A DNA stretch of 64,000 bases from an uncultured Acidobacteriota bacterium (lineage in GTDB: Bacteria > Acidobacteriota > UBA6911 > RPQK01 > JAJDTT01), in contig CATOST010000007.1 in NCBI GenBank assembly GCA_951812665.1, positions 1 through 64,000 on the forward strand, given 5' to 3'. The notes beneath the pieces are model-generated. The model saw only the letters and a program-made list of their open reading frames with translations. It did not search any database and was not told where the DNA came from. A program made the position numbers and the translations under genes. Of the stretch, positions 1-8,676 are shown piece after piece; the first letter of the stretch is position 1; every line of letters begins with the position of its first letter.

Positions 1-1
1 G

Positions 2-64
2 TGGCGCCCGACGCGTGAGAAGCAGATCCAGAAAGAGTACTTCGAGAAGAGGAAGAAGGAGTAG
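2..64 (+). CDS. C-terminal end of an upstream gene (partial)
   Basis: An open frame enters from the left edge and stops with TAG at 62-64. Only about 20 residues are visible. They are rich in Lys, Glu and Arg, as in a cytosolic C-terminal tail, for example after the last helix of a transporter. No function can be given. It lies 60 bases upstream of the GTG start of the next gene on the same strand, so it may be the preceding gene of that operon. Confidence 0.4.
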   Translation, partial: WRPTREKQIQKEYFEKRKKE

Positions 65-124
65 GTTCGATGCACGCCGGCGGAATCGGGACCGTCTCCA
101 AAGACCAGGATTGAGGAGGAAGTT

Positions 125-1708
125 GTGACCCACGGAAACGAACCTCCCATGCCCTACGTTCCGAACGCGGATGAACAGTTTTCCTTCCTGATGGGAGAGG
201 ACTTCGTCGAGAAGCACAACATCGCCTGGCGGGTGGAACTGGCGCAGGAAGAGCCGGCCAATCCGCTCATCGAGCCGGAGCTGCCCTGGGAGAACGCCTG
301 CGCCATGAGTCACGGCACGGTGATGATCGACCCCACGGACGGGCTCTGGAAGGCCTGGTACACGGCCGTCCCGAAGCATCCCTACAACGCCTCGGCCGAG
401 CGGCGTCTGGCCTACGCCGAGTCGACTGACGGGGTGAACTGGGTCAAACCCGAACTGGACATCTGCTCCTACCAGGGGCAGCAACGGACCAATATCCTGA
501 TCGACCTCAAGTCGGGAGGTCCGGCCCACAACGCTTCCGTGATCGTCCATCCCGACGCGCCGCCCGATCGAAGGTACGAGATGTTCATCCTGCGGCTTCC
601 GGGCTGGTACTGTCCCTACCGCGTGGTGAAGGGCTTTTCAGTCCCCGCCGGCCAGGACGCCCACCAGAAGGGGGAGGGGGCCTTCAGTCCCGGCCTCTAT
701 CGTTACCGGTCTGCCGACGGCAAACGCTGGGAACCGTGGGAATCGGCCGGTTTCGACACTGCCGACGGCGGTTGGGTTTCGCAACTGGCGGACGGTTCCT
801 ATGCTGCCTACCACAAGAGCGCTATTCCCGCCTTTCCGGGAGGGTTGTCTCCCTACGACGTGGCGGTCGGCGTGTGCCGGGTCATCATGCGGAGGACCGG
901 CCGGACCGGTTCCGACTGGTCCGCGTCCGAACTGGCGCTGACGCCGGACTGGCAGGATCCCAACGACACCCAGTTCATGGAGTTGTCGCCGCTGGCCCAA
1001 CGGAACGGATTCGTCGGACTGGCCACCGTCTATCACACCTGGAACCAGACGGTGGACCTCCAGTTCGCCGCCTCGCGTGACGGCAAGTCCTGGTGGCGCC
1101 CCGACCGGAGGGCCTGCGTGCCGCTGGGGGCCCTGGGAGACTTCGGTGGCGGGATGACCTGGCCGATGCATCCCATGGTGCACCATGGAGGAAGGATCTA
1201 TCTCTACTACTGCGGTTGCGAGGGTCTGCACAACGACTACATGAGCACCGAACCCGCCGAGAGGATGCGCCAGGCCGAGCTACCCGAGTGGCCGCACTAC
1301 TGGCAGCCTCTCGCCCTGGGTAAGGACACCCGCAGTCCGGTTGCGGGCCTCCTCTGGTTCACCGGCGGCATCGGCCGAGCCTCCTGGGAGGTGGGACGGC
1401 TGTGGGCCGCGGTCACCGCCGCCGGCGGCTACTCCACGGGCGACCTGTTGACCCGGGCCGCGGTCCCGCACGGGCACCAAGTGGTGGTGAATGCCGTCAC
1501 CGTGGGGGAAGGAAAGCTGGAGGCCGAGCTGGTTTCCGGGGGGAAGCCCGTCGCCGATTTCAGCCGCTCCGACTGTAGCCCGATTCGCGGCGACCACCGC
1601 GCGGCCGCGATCCGGTGGAAAGGGGGAGATCGCTGCCCCGTGGGAGACGCACAACTGCGCTTCTACATCCACCAGGCTCGCCTTTACGGGATCGATTTCC
1701 GGGAGTGA
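125..1708 (+). CDS. Glycosidase-like five-bladed-propeller protein (GH32/43-like), cytosolic
   Basis: 527 aa. The start is GTG, with a GAGGAGG-type ribosome binding site about 7 bases upstream. The chain shows repeated propeller strands: a 'DPTDGLWKAWY' blade, 'ESTDGVNW', 'DTQFMEL', and 'SRDGKSWWRPDRR' followed by a Gly-rich loop. These are typical of the GH32/GH43/GH68-like beta-propeller superfamily. The C-terminal beta domain contains 'DCSPIRGDH' and 'RFYIHQARLYGIDF'. The same layout and tail recur in the products of 36833-38458 and, more distantly, 31463-33007, so the window holds three paralogues. Unlike the 36833 product it has no visible signal peptide. It lies 67 bases ahead of the first of three tandem alpha-glucuronidase-like genes and is probably co-transcribed. 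Substrate and activity are unknown, and the catalytic acids were not assigned. Confidence 0.65.
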   Translation: MTHGNEPPMPYVPNADEQFSFLMGEDFVEKHNIAWRVELAQEEPANPLIEPELPWENACAMSHGTVMIDPTDGLWKAWYTAVPKHPYNASAERRLAYAESTDGVNWVKPELDICSYQGQQRTNILIDLKSGGPAHNASVIVHPDAPPDRRYEMFILRLPGWYCPYRVVKGFSVPAGQDAHQKGEGAFSPGLYRYRSADGKRWEPWESAGFDTADGGWVSQLADGSYAAYHKSAIPAFPGGLSPYDVAVGVCRVIMRRTGRTGSDWSASELALTPDWQDPNDTQFMELSPLAQRNGFVGLATVYHTWNQTVDLQFAASRDGKSWWRPDRRACVPLGALGDFGGGMTWPMHPMVHHGGRIYLYYCGCEGLHNDYMSTEPAERMRQAELPEWPHYWQPLALGKDTRSPVAGLLWFTGGIGRASWEVGRLWAAVTAAGGYSTGDLLTRAAVPHGHQVVVNAVTVGEGKLEAELVSGGKPVADFSRSDCSPIRGDHRAAAIRWKGGDRCPVGDAQLRFYIHQARLYGIDFRE

Positions 1709-1775
1709 GCGAATCCAATATTTGCACGCAGTGACGGGCATTTCGGGACACCATCGAAGAGGTAGATTCCCACCA

Positions 1776-3980
1776 GTGGGTCGTCTCCTGCTGGCGCTCT
1801 GGATGCTCTGGCCCGGTAGCGCTCCGGCTTGGGCATCGGGTCGGTCCCAGGCGCCGGTGAGCGTGGTCACCGGTGGTTCCGCCCCGCAACTCGAGCAGTT
1901 CGCAGCCCGTGAACTGTGCGGTTATCTGGAGAAGCTCTTCGACCTGAAGGCCACGCCGGTCCGGCAGTGGACCGAGTCCTCCCGGACCACCTTTCTGGTG
2001 GGAAATCCCTCGACCAATTCAGCCATCCCGAGGACCGCGTTCCCCGAAGTGAGCGATCAGGGGATCGTGCTGCGGAGCGTCACCTCCGGGGGACGCCCGG
2101 CGCTGATCGTCGGTGGAGGAAGCCCCCGCGCCACGCTCTGGGCGGTGTACGAATTGGCCGAGCGTTGGGGGGTCCGCTATCTGGTCCGGGGTGACGTCTT
2201 GCCGGCAAGGACGGAACTGGACCTCCCTGAATTGGACGTCGTCATGGAGCCGATCCTGCGGGTGCGGGCCCATCCCACGATCCAGGATTTCGCCTCCAGC
2301 GGCGAGTCCTGGGCGGCCGCGGACTTTTTCCGCCTGATCGATCAACTGGCCAAGCTGAAGTTCTCCCGCATCAACTTCTATGCCTACGGCTGGCAACCCT
2401 ATCTGCACTATGAGCTGAAGGGCATCCAACGAAAATCGGCGTGGCTCTGGTACGACTACCACTACCCCATCACTCCCGACATGCCGGGAAGGGAACTGTT
2501 CGGCGACGCCACCGAGTTCTGGAATCCCGATCTCCCCCTGAATTCGAGCTACGAGCGCTTCATCGAAGCCGGGCTGAAGTTGGGGCGGGCGCTGGTCTTA
2601 CACGCGAAGAGCCGCGGGATGGAGGTGGCGGTCTCGGCTCCGACCACGGACTTCACCCCCGAGTTCGCTCCTCTGCTCAAGGGCGCCGAAAGGAGCGGCA
2701 TCCGCAGCGGCCTGACCATCGTCCCGGGAGCCGAGACTCCGCTGGATGATCCCCAACTGGCGGAACTGGCCCTGACCACCCTCAAGGCGACTATCGACAC
2801 CTATCCGGAGGCCGACTACATCACGGTCTGGATGCCTGAGGTGCGGCAGTGGACCGGTGAGTACGAACGGGCCTGGAAGGCGCTGGACGCCAGGCACGGG
2901 ATCAGCCGGGTCCGTTCGTTGGATGAGATCTTTACGGCGGCGGCACGTCGCCGGGGCTCCGAGGTCGGCCGGGAGCGGGTGATGAACGAGATCAAGGGCG
3001 ACATCGCCAGCCTCTATTTCTACGAACGTCTGCTGAAGGATTCCGGTGTGCTGGAAACCACGCGGCGGCCGGACATGAAGTTCATGTACTGGGGTGTGTC
3101 CGAGGAGCTGTTTCCGATTGTGGATCGCATTCTTCCTGCCGGGTGGGAAATTGGCGTCATGCCCTCCAATCAGCCGGTCCGCCTCCTGCGGCGGATCGAG
3201 GTCCTGAAGGAACTTCCGGCGCAGAACCCGGGGGTTCTGGACCTCACCATCGATGACGACAACCTCGGAATGGTGCCCCAACTGACGCCCAAGTGGCTTT
3301 CCCGCATCGTCCAGGTTCTGAAGCGCAACCGCTGGGCCGGCTTCACCGCCCGCGAGCGGTTCCCGTTCGATCACGATTGGCCTCTCGCCTACCTGTCCCG
3401 CGCGGCGTGGCATGAGGACGTCCGTCCGGACGAGGTGGCCCGCGACCAGCTTGCCGCCGTCTGCGGACCCGAGTGCGCGGAAGAGATGCTCGACGGATTC
3501 CATGAGATCGAGTGGGTGACGACGCTCTTGGCCGACGCCAACCGCAACTTCTCCAAGGAAAGGCCGGGAACGCTGATGAAGTATTGGCGGCCGGGGCCGG
3601 TGCCCACCTACCTGGCGGCGGTCCGGAGCGGCTATGAACGGGCCCTGAGTGCCGTCCGTCGAGCACAGGTGAAATCGACTCCCGCAGGACGTAGCTACCT
3701 GGATTTCTGGCGGGGCCGTTTCGAATTCGCCGTCGGGTACACGGATACGGTCCGAAACGTCCACCAGGCCGGTGCAGCCGAAATGGTCAACGATTATTCG
3801 AGCGCCCTGAAGCATGCCGAGGAGGGGCTGGGAAGCCTGCGCCGGGGATTGGAAGCATACGCCCGGATCGCCCGCAGCCAGACCGACCGGGGAGCCATCG
3901 CCATGCTGGGCGAGTTTGCCTATCGGCCCTTGAAGGCCAAGATCGCCGAATTGACCCGTCTGGTCGAGGATGGACAGTGA
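1776..3980 (+). CDS. Exported alpha-glucuronidase/hexosaminidase-like protein, tandem copy 1
   Basis: 734 aa from GTG 1776. The frame stays open upstream into the previous gene. GTG 1776 is preferred because it follows a GAAGAGG motif and begins directly with a signal peptide (a short GR n-region, a Leu/Trp-rich core, and AWASG near the cleavage point). The N-terminal domain (about residues 25-150) carries 'AARELCGYLEKL' and 'GGGSPRATLWAVYEL', the alpha/beta accessory fold seen before the catalytic barrel of GH67 alpha-glucuronidases and GH20-like enzymes. 'RAHPTIQDFASSGE' and 'QLAKLKFSRINFY' then open the presumed TIM barrel. It is closely similar throughout to the next two genes. It probably acts on a uronic-acid or amino-sugar glycan outside the cytoplasm. 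The substrate is not predictable and the family match is by motif only. Confidence 0.6.
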   Translation: MGRLLLALWMLWPGSAPAWASGRSQAPVSVVTGGSAPQLEQFAARELCGYLEKLFDLKATPVRQWTESSRTTFLVGNPSTNSAIPRTAFPEVSDQGIVLRSVTSGGRPALIVGGGSPRATLWAVYELAERWGVRYLVRGDVLPARTELDLPELDVVMEPILRVRAHPTIQDFASSGESWAAADFFRLIDQLAKLKFSRINFYAYGWQPYLHYELKGIQRKSAWLWYDYHYPITPDMPGRELFGDATEFWNPDLPLNSSYERFIEAGLKLGRALVLHAKSRGMEVAVSAPTTDFTPEFAPLLKGAERSGIRSGLTIVPGAETPLDDPQLAELALTTLKATIDTYPEADYITVWMPEVRQWTGEYERAWKALDARHGISRVRSLDEIFTAAARRRGSEVGRERVMNEIKGDIASLYFYERLLKDSGVLETTRRPDMKFMYWGVSEELFPIVDRILPAGWEIGVMPSNQPVRLLRRIEVLKELPAQNPGVLDLTIDDDNLGMVPQLTPKWLSRIVQVLKRNRWAGFTARERFPFDHDWPLAYLSRAAWHEDVRPDEVARDQLAAVCGPECAEEMLDGFHEIEWVTTLLADANRNFSKERPGTLMKYWRPGPVPTYLAAVRSGYERALSAVRRAQVKSTPAGRSYLDFWRGRFEFAVGYTDTVRNVHQAGAAEMVNDYSSALKHAEEGLGSLRRGLEAYARIARSQTDRGAIAMLGEFAYRPLKAKIAELTRLVEDGQ

Positions 3981-4020
3981 GTTGAGGAGTGAGAGACGAC
4001 GGAAGAGAGGGGTGGAGGGC

Positions 4021-6207
4021 ATGAGACTCAAGTACTGCGCCGTCGTTTTGTTGTTGGCGGGCTGGGGTTGTTCGACGGCCCCCGCCCGGGTGGACGTTCT
4101 GGTGGGCAGCGCCGCGCCGGAACTGGAGCGCTTTGCGGCCCGGGAGCTCTGCGACTACTTGTCAAAGCTGTACGGAATCCAGGCCCATCCGAGCAGGCAT
4201 GCCACCGCGGACGGAGAAGCGGTGTTTCTGGTCGGTCGTCCTGAAACGAATGCAGCGGTGCGGCAGGCGCTGGGAGAGGGTGGTTTCGGGGAGATCACGG
4301 ATCAAGGCCTGGTGCTGAAGCGGACCCGGTGGGACGGAACCCCGGCGCTGGTGGTGGGAGGCGGCAGTCCGCGGGCGACGTTGTGGGCCGTCTATGAGTT
4401 GGTGGAGCGCTGGGGCGTGCGCTACCTCACCGACCGGGACGCGTTGCCGCAGGAGCGGCGGGAATTCCAAGTCCCCGATCTGGACGTGCTGATGGAACCG
4501 GTCTTCCGGATTCGAGCCCATCCCACCCTCCAGGATTTCGCTCCCAGCGGTGAAGCCTGGGGAATGGCCGATTTTCGGGTTCTGATCGACCAGCTCGCCA
4601 AACTGAAGTTCACCCGGATGAACGTCTACCCATTCGGATACCAACCCTATCTCCAGTGGGAGCACAAGGGCATCCAGCGAAGGTCCGCCTCCCTCTGGTA
4701 CGAACAACACTTTCCCATCACCCCGGACATGATCGGGAGGGAGCTGTTCGAAGACGCTGCCGAGTTCTGGAATCCGGATCTTCCTCTGGGGGGCAGTTAC
4801 GACGAGTTGATGGCTGCCGGCGAGCGGCAGGTCCACAACCTGATCGAGTACGCTCACCGGCGGGGGATGGAGTGCGACATCTTCGCACCGACGATCGATT
4901 TCCCCCCGGAATTTGCGCCCCTGCTGAAAGGAGCGGGGAGGTCCGGCCAGCTGACCGTCCATCCTGGTTTCGATACTCCCATCGACGACTCCAGCCTCTC
5001 CGAGTTGTCCGCCGCCGTCCTGCAGGCAACGGTCGACACCTACCCGGAAGTGGATCGCATCATGGTGGCGATGCCGGAGAAGCGCCAGTGGCTGGGGCAG
5101 TACGAACGGGCCTGGCGGGAGTTGGACGCCAAGTACGGGATCAGCCAAGTGCGCTCGCTCGACGACATCCTCGCCGCCGCCGAGAACCGCAAGGGATCGA
5201 GGCGCTGGCCGGGAAAGCGGGGCCTGGACCAGGCCAAGGCCGACATCGCCTCTCTCTTCTTCTACGACCGGCTGCTCCTGGACGGTGGAGTGCTGCGGGA
5301 CACCCAGCGGCCCGATATCCAGTTCGTCTACATGGAGCCGGCCGAGGAGTTGTATCCCCTTCTGGACCGGATTCTGCCCAGTGGATGGGAGGTGGGTGCG
5401 CACCCGGAAAACCAGCCGGAACATTTTCTGCCCCGCGCCGAAGTCCTGGGGACTCTCAACACTCGGAAGATCCCGGGGATCATGCACGTGACGCTGGACG
5501 ACGACGTGGTCGGACTGGTGCCCCAGCTCCGACCGACCGTTCTCCACGAATTCATGACCCAGCTCCGCCGGCACGGTTGGACCGGGTTTGCGGCTCGGGA
5601 GCGGTTTCCGGCCGATCATGACGCCGTGCTGGCCTATCTCGCCGAGGCCGGCTGGAACTCGGAGGCAGAGCCGGACGCCGTGGCCAGAGACCTGATCCGT
5701 ACGGTCTGCGGCGAGGCATCCGTCGAGGACATGCTGGCCGCCCTGCACCTGGTGGAGTCGGCGACCCTCAATCTGGCGACGAACAAGATCAATTTCTCCT
5801 TCTACGTGCCGGGAATGATGATGAAGTTCTGGAACGCGGAACCCAAGCCCGCATACCTGGTCGAGCTGCAGCAGGACTATGTGCAGGCCTTGGAGGCGGC
5901 TCGCCGGGCCCTGGAGAAATCCCGTCCGGAAGGGAGTTGGTACCCCGATTTCTGGGTGGGGCGGATAGAGTTCGCACTGGGCTACGCCAATGCGGTCGAG
6001 GCCATGGGCCGAGGCGCCACGGTCGAAGCCGCCGGGAAGCGCGCGGAAGCCGCGAAGCACGCCGATGAAGCCCTGAGCTTCCTGCGCGGCGGGCTGGAAG
6101 CGTACGTCCGGGTGGCTCGCAACCGCACCGATCTGGGGGCCATCGCGGTAATGAACGAGTTTGGCTACCGGGCGCTCCAACGCAAACGGACCGAACTGGG
6201 CAATTGA
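4021..6207 (+). CDS. Exported alpha-glucuronidase/hexosaminidase-like protein, tandem copy 2
   Basis: 728 aa from ATG 4021, which sits behind a purine-rich AGAGGGGTGGAGG stretch. An earlier in-frame ATG at 3970 would overlap the previous gene and add a charged leader, so it was not used. The N-terminus is a hydrophobic segment ending in a Cys (LLLAGWGC), so this copy may be a lipoprotein, although the lipobox is imperfect. Domains follow copy 1: an N-terminal alpha/beta domain with 'GGGSPRATLWAVYELVERWGVRYL', 'RAHPTLQDFAPSGEAW', and a barrel with 'QLAKLKFTRMNVYPFGYQPY'. A C-terminal helical part carries 'VARNRTDLGAIAVMNEFGYRAL', which is shared by all three copies. It starts 40 bases after copy 1 and ends 12 bases before copy 3, so they form one operon. 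Confidence 0.6.
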   Translation: MRLKYCAVVLLLAGWGCSTAPARVDVLVGSAAPELERFAARELCDYLSKLYGIQAHPSRHATADGEAVFLVGRPETNAAVRQALGEGGFGEITDQGLVLKRTRWDGTPALVVGGGSPRATLWAVYELVERWGVRYLTDRDALPQERREFQVPDLDVLMEPVFRIRAHPTLQDFAPSGEAWGMADFRVLIDQLAKLKFTRMNVYPFGYQPYLQWEHKGIQRRSASLWYEQHFPITPDMIGRELFEDAAEFWNPDLPLGGSYDELMAAGERQVHNLIEYAHRRGMECDIFAPTIDFPPEFAPLLKGAGRSGQLTVHPGFDTPIDDSSLSELSAAVLQATVDTYPEVDRIMVAMPEKRQWLGQYERAWRELDAKYGISQVRSLDDILAAAENRKGSRRWPGKRGLDQAKADIASLFFYDRLLLDGGVLRDTQRPDIQFVYMEPAEELYPLLDRILPSGWEVGAHPENQPEHFLPRAEVLGTLNTRKIPGIMHVTLDDDVVGLVPQLRPTVLHEFMTQLRRHGWTGFAARERFPADHDAVLAYLAEAGWNSEAEPDAVARDLIRTVCGEASVEDMLAALHLVESATLNLATNKINFSFYVPGMMMKFWNAEPKPAYLVELQQDYVQALEAARRALEKSRPEGSWYPDFWVGRIEFALGYANAVEAMGRGATVEAAGKRAEAAKHADEALSFLRGGLEAYVRVARNRTDLGAIAVMNEFGYRALQRKRTELGN

Positions 6208-6219
6208 GGAGGCTGCGGA

Positions 6220-8481
6220 ATGAGAAGGGCATTCGGTCGGTGCAACGGTCTGTCGTTTCGGATCGCTCCCACCGTGCTGGCGGGTGCGGCCCTGATCCTT
6301 GGTTTCGGGCCGGCCCCTTTGTCGGCCCAGGATTCCCCCGGCGTGGACGTGATCGTGGGCAGCGCGGCGCCGGAGTTGGAGCGGTTCGCGGCGCAGGAGC
6401 TTTGCGACTACCTGGCAAAGCTCTACGGAATCCAAGCTCATCCCCACCGGCAGGTCAGCGCCGGCGCAGACGCCGTGTTTCTCATCGGCAGTCCTGAAAC
6501 GAATTCGGCAGTCCGGCAGACGCTGGGCGAGAGCGGTTTCGGGAAGGTCACGGGTCAGGGCCTGGTCCTGAAAAGGACCCGCTGGGAAGAACGGCCGGCG
6601 CTGGTCGTCGGAGGTGGCAGCCCTCGGGCCACGTTGTGGGCGGTCTACGAGTTGGTGGAGCGTTGGGGAGTGCGCTACCTCACCGACCGGGACGTACTGC
6701 CGGAGATGAGGGAGGAATTCCAGCTTCCGGATCTGGACGTATCGATGGAGCCGGTCTTCCGCATTCGCGCCCACCCCACGATTCAGGATTTCGCCTGCAG
6801 CGGGGAAGCCTGGGGGATCGCCGATTTTCGGGTACTGCTCAACCAGTTGGCCAAAATGAAGTTCAGCCGGGTCAACATCTACCCCTTCGGATATCAGCCC
6901 TACCTGCACTGGGAGTCCAAAGGGATCGAGCGCCGGTCCGCGTGGCTCTGGTACGACTACCACTACCCGATCACGCCGGACATGGTGGGCCGGGAACTAT
7001 TCGGGGACTCCAAGAAGTTCTGGAACCCGGACCTGCCCGAGGACGGGAGCTACCAGGAACTCGTGGCCGCCGGCGAGCGGCAGGTCCACAACCTGATCGA
7101 GCATGCCCACCGGCGGGGACTGGAAACCAACAACTATGCGGACATCACGCAGTTCCCTCCGGAATTCGCCCCCCTGCTGAAGGACGCCCAGAAGGTCCGG
7201 CAACTCGGTCAGTTGATGGTGGTTCCGGGCGCCTCGACGCCGGTGGACGACCCCCACTACCGTGATCTGTGCACCGCCGTGCTGAAGACGATCATCGAGA
7301 CTTATCCGGAGACGGACCTGATTACCATCAGCATTCCCGAGTGGCGGCAGTGGACCTCGGTCTACGAGGACGCCTGGAAGGTGCTGGACGCCAAGTACGG
7401 CCTGAGCGGCGTCCTCTCCCTCGCGGACGCACTGGAGGCAGGGCGCAACCGCAAGTGGTTTCGAGGGCCGGAAGGCTGGAAGAAGTCCCTCGACGAGGTC
7501 AAGGGCGATCTCGCCAGTCTCGTCTTCTACGATCACCTGCTGGAGAGTTTGGGCCCGCTCCAAGCCTCTTCGGGCGCCCCCAAGCGGATCATGTTCTGGG
7601 GCATGGCGGAGGAGCTCTGGCCACTGCTGGGCAGGATTCTTCAGCCCGGCACCGAAGTCGGCCTGATGCCGGACAATTTCCAGACCCATGTCCTGAAGCG
7701 CCGGGAGATCTTCGACACCTTTCCCACGGCGGAGGTCGCGGGCGTTCTGCATCTCACCCTGGACGATGACAACGTCGGGGTGATGCCTCAGATCACGATT
7801 TCGGCCGTCCATGAACTGGTCAAGGAGCTCCGAAAGGGCTGGGCCGGCTTCGTCGCCCGCGAGCGTTTCCCCGCCGACCACGACTGGGTGCTCGCATACC
7901 TGTCGAGAGCGGGTTGGGACGCCGAGGCGACGCCCGATGCCGTCGCCGCCGACTTCCTTCAGGGGGTCTGCGGTCAGGGGTGCGGCGTGTCTCTGCTGGA
8001 AGCGTTCCGGGAGGTCGAAGCGGCGACCACCGCCTTCGAGCAAAGCGACTATGGATTCGGATTCCCGGTCCCGGGCCTGATGATGAAGCATTGGAGACGG
8101 CCGGGACCGATACCGGAATATCTGTCCCAAGTCCGGAATCACTACCAGAGAGGCCTGGAGGCCGCGCGCCGAGCCCATCAGAAAGCCACGGGGGCAGGCC
8201 GACCGCTGCCGGGGTTCTGGATCGGAAGATTGGAGTTCGCGGTCGATTACGTCAACGCCGTGGTAGCGATTCGCCGAGCCGCGACGGCGGAGTCGTCCGG
8301 CCAAACGGAAGAGGCGTTGCGCCAGGTGCGGGAAGCTCTCGAGGCTCTGGGAAGTGCGCTGGAATCCTATGCCCGGGTTGCCCGCAACCGCACCGATCGG
8401 GGTGTCATCGCCATCGTCAACGAATATGGCTACCGGCCGTTGCTGGAGAAGAGCGCCGCTCTGGAGAGAATCGCGAATTGA
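6220..8481 (+). CDS. Exported alpha-glucuronidase/hexosaminidase-like protein, tandem copy 3
   Basis: 753 aa from ATG 6220, with a GAGGAGG-type ribosome binding site that overlaps the stop region of copy 2. It has a clear Sec signal peptide (Arg-rich n-region, hydrophobic stretch, APLSAQD cleavage region). It has the same order of domains as copies 1 and 2. It keeps 'RAHPTIQDFACSGEAWGIADF', 'YPFGYQPYLHWESKGIERRS' and the conserved 'LTLDDDN' segment late in the chain. That acidic cluster is conserved in all three copies and is a candidate functional site. Copies 2 and 3 look closer to each other than to copy 1. The gene ends just before a tandem array of hairpins that could end or attenuate the transcript. 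The family assignment is by motif, and catalytic residues were not identified. Confidence 0.6.
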   Translation: MRRAFGRCNGLSFRIAPTVLAGAALILGFGPAPLSAQDSPGVDVIVGSAAPELERFAAQELCDYLAKLYGIQAHPHRQVSAGADAVFLIGSPETNSAVRQTLGESGFGKVTGQGLVLKRTRWEERPALVVGGGSPRATLWAVYELVERWGVRYLTDRDVLPEMREEFQLPDLDVSMEPVFRIRAHPTIQDFACSGEAWGIADFRVLLNQLAKMKFSRVNIYPFGYQPYLHWESKGIERRSAWLWYDYHYPITPDMVGRELFGDSKKFWNPDLPEDGSYQELVAAGERQVHNLIEHAHRRGLETNNYADITQFPPEFAPLLKDAQKVRQLGQLMVVPGASTPVDDPHYRDLCTAVLKTIIETYPETDLITISIPEWRQWTSVYEDAWKVLDAKYGLSGVLSLADALEAGRNRKWFRGPEGWKKSLDEVKGDLASLVFYDHLLESLGPLQASSGAPKRIMFWGMAEELWPLLGRILQPGTEVGLMPDNFQTHVLKRREIFDTFPTAEVAGVLHLTLDDDNVGVMPQITISAVHELVKELRKGWAGFVARERFPADHDWVLAYLSRAGWDAEATPDAVAADFLQGVCGQGCGVSLLEAFREVEAATTAFEQSDYGFGFPVPGLMMKHWRRPGPIPEYLSQVRNHYQRGLEAARRAHQKATGAGRPLPGFWIGRLEFAVDYVNAVVAIRRAATAESSGQTEEALRQVREALEALGSALESYARVARNRTDRGVIAIVNEYGYRPLLEKSAALERIAN

Positions 8482-8484
8482 GAC

Positions 8485-8568
8485 GACCGGGAGCGGCGGC
8501 TTTCTTGCCGCCGACCGGGAGCGGCGACTTTCTTGTCGCCGACTGGGAGCGGCGGTTTTCTTGCCGCC
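8485..8568 (+). repeat. Three tandem 28-base hairpin repeats with covarying stems
   Basis: Three contiguous 28-base units (8485-8512, 8513-8540, 8541-8568) start only 4 bases after the stop of the preceding gene. Each has a GAC(C/T)GGGAGC lead and a 6-bp stem around a TTTCTT loop. The stems are GGCGGC/GCCGCC, GGCGAC/GTCGCC and GGCGGT/GCCGCC. The unit 2 change is compensated on both arms and unit 3 gives a G-U wobble, so the folded form rather than the sequence seems to be kept. In RNA the array could act as a 3' stabiliser or a terminator-like element. Related hairpins occur at 15795, 31385, 31418 and 49941. Confidence 0.85.
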
Positions 8569-8676
8569 GCACTCCGGACTCACGGCTCGAAGAGACAATG
8601 GCGCCGACGAAGCGTTGACAAGTCCCTCCCCAAGGGACGATATGACAGTCTGCCATTCTGCCGAGGAATTAGTCGA

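Noticed and set aside
1491-1775. Upstream ATG start for the first glucuronidase-like gene
   Set aside because: It would overlap the preceding gene by over 200 bases and add an Arg/Ser/Pro-rich leader before the signal peptide. GTG 1776 fits better.
4162-6963. A 933-codon open frame on the minus strand across the tandem glucuronidase-like genes
   Set aside because: It is antisense to two real, signal-peptide-bearing paralogues. Its product has no recognisable motif, and such long antisense frames are common in high-GC coding DNA.
8485-8568. Possible CRISPR array (three 28-base repeats)
   Set aside because: The units are directly adjacent without spacers, and no cas gene is present. They are tandem hairpins.
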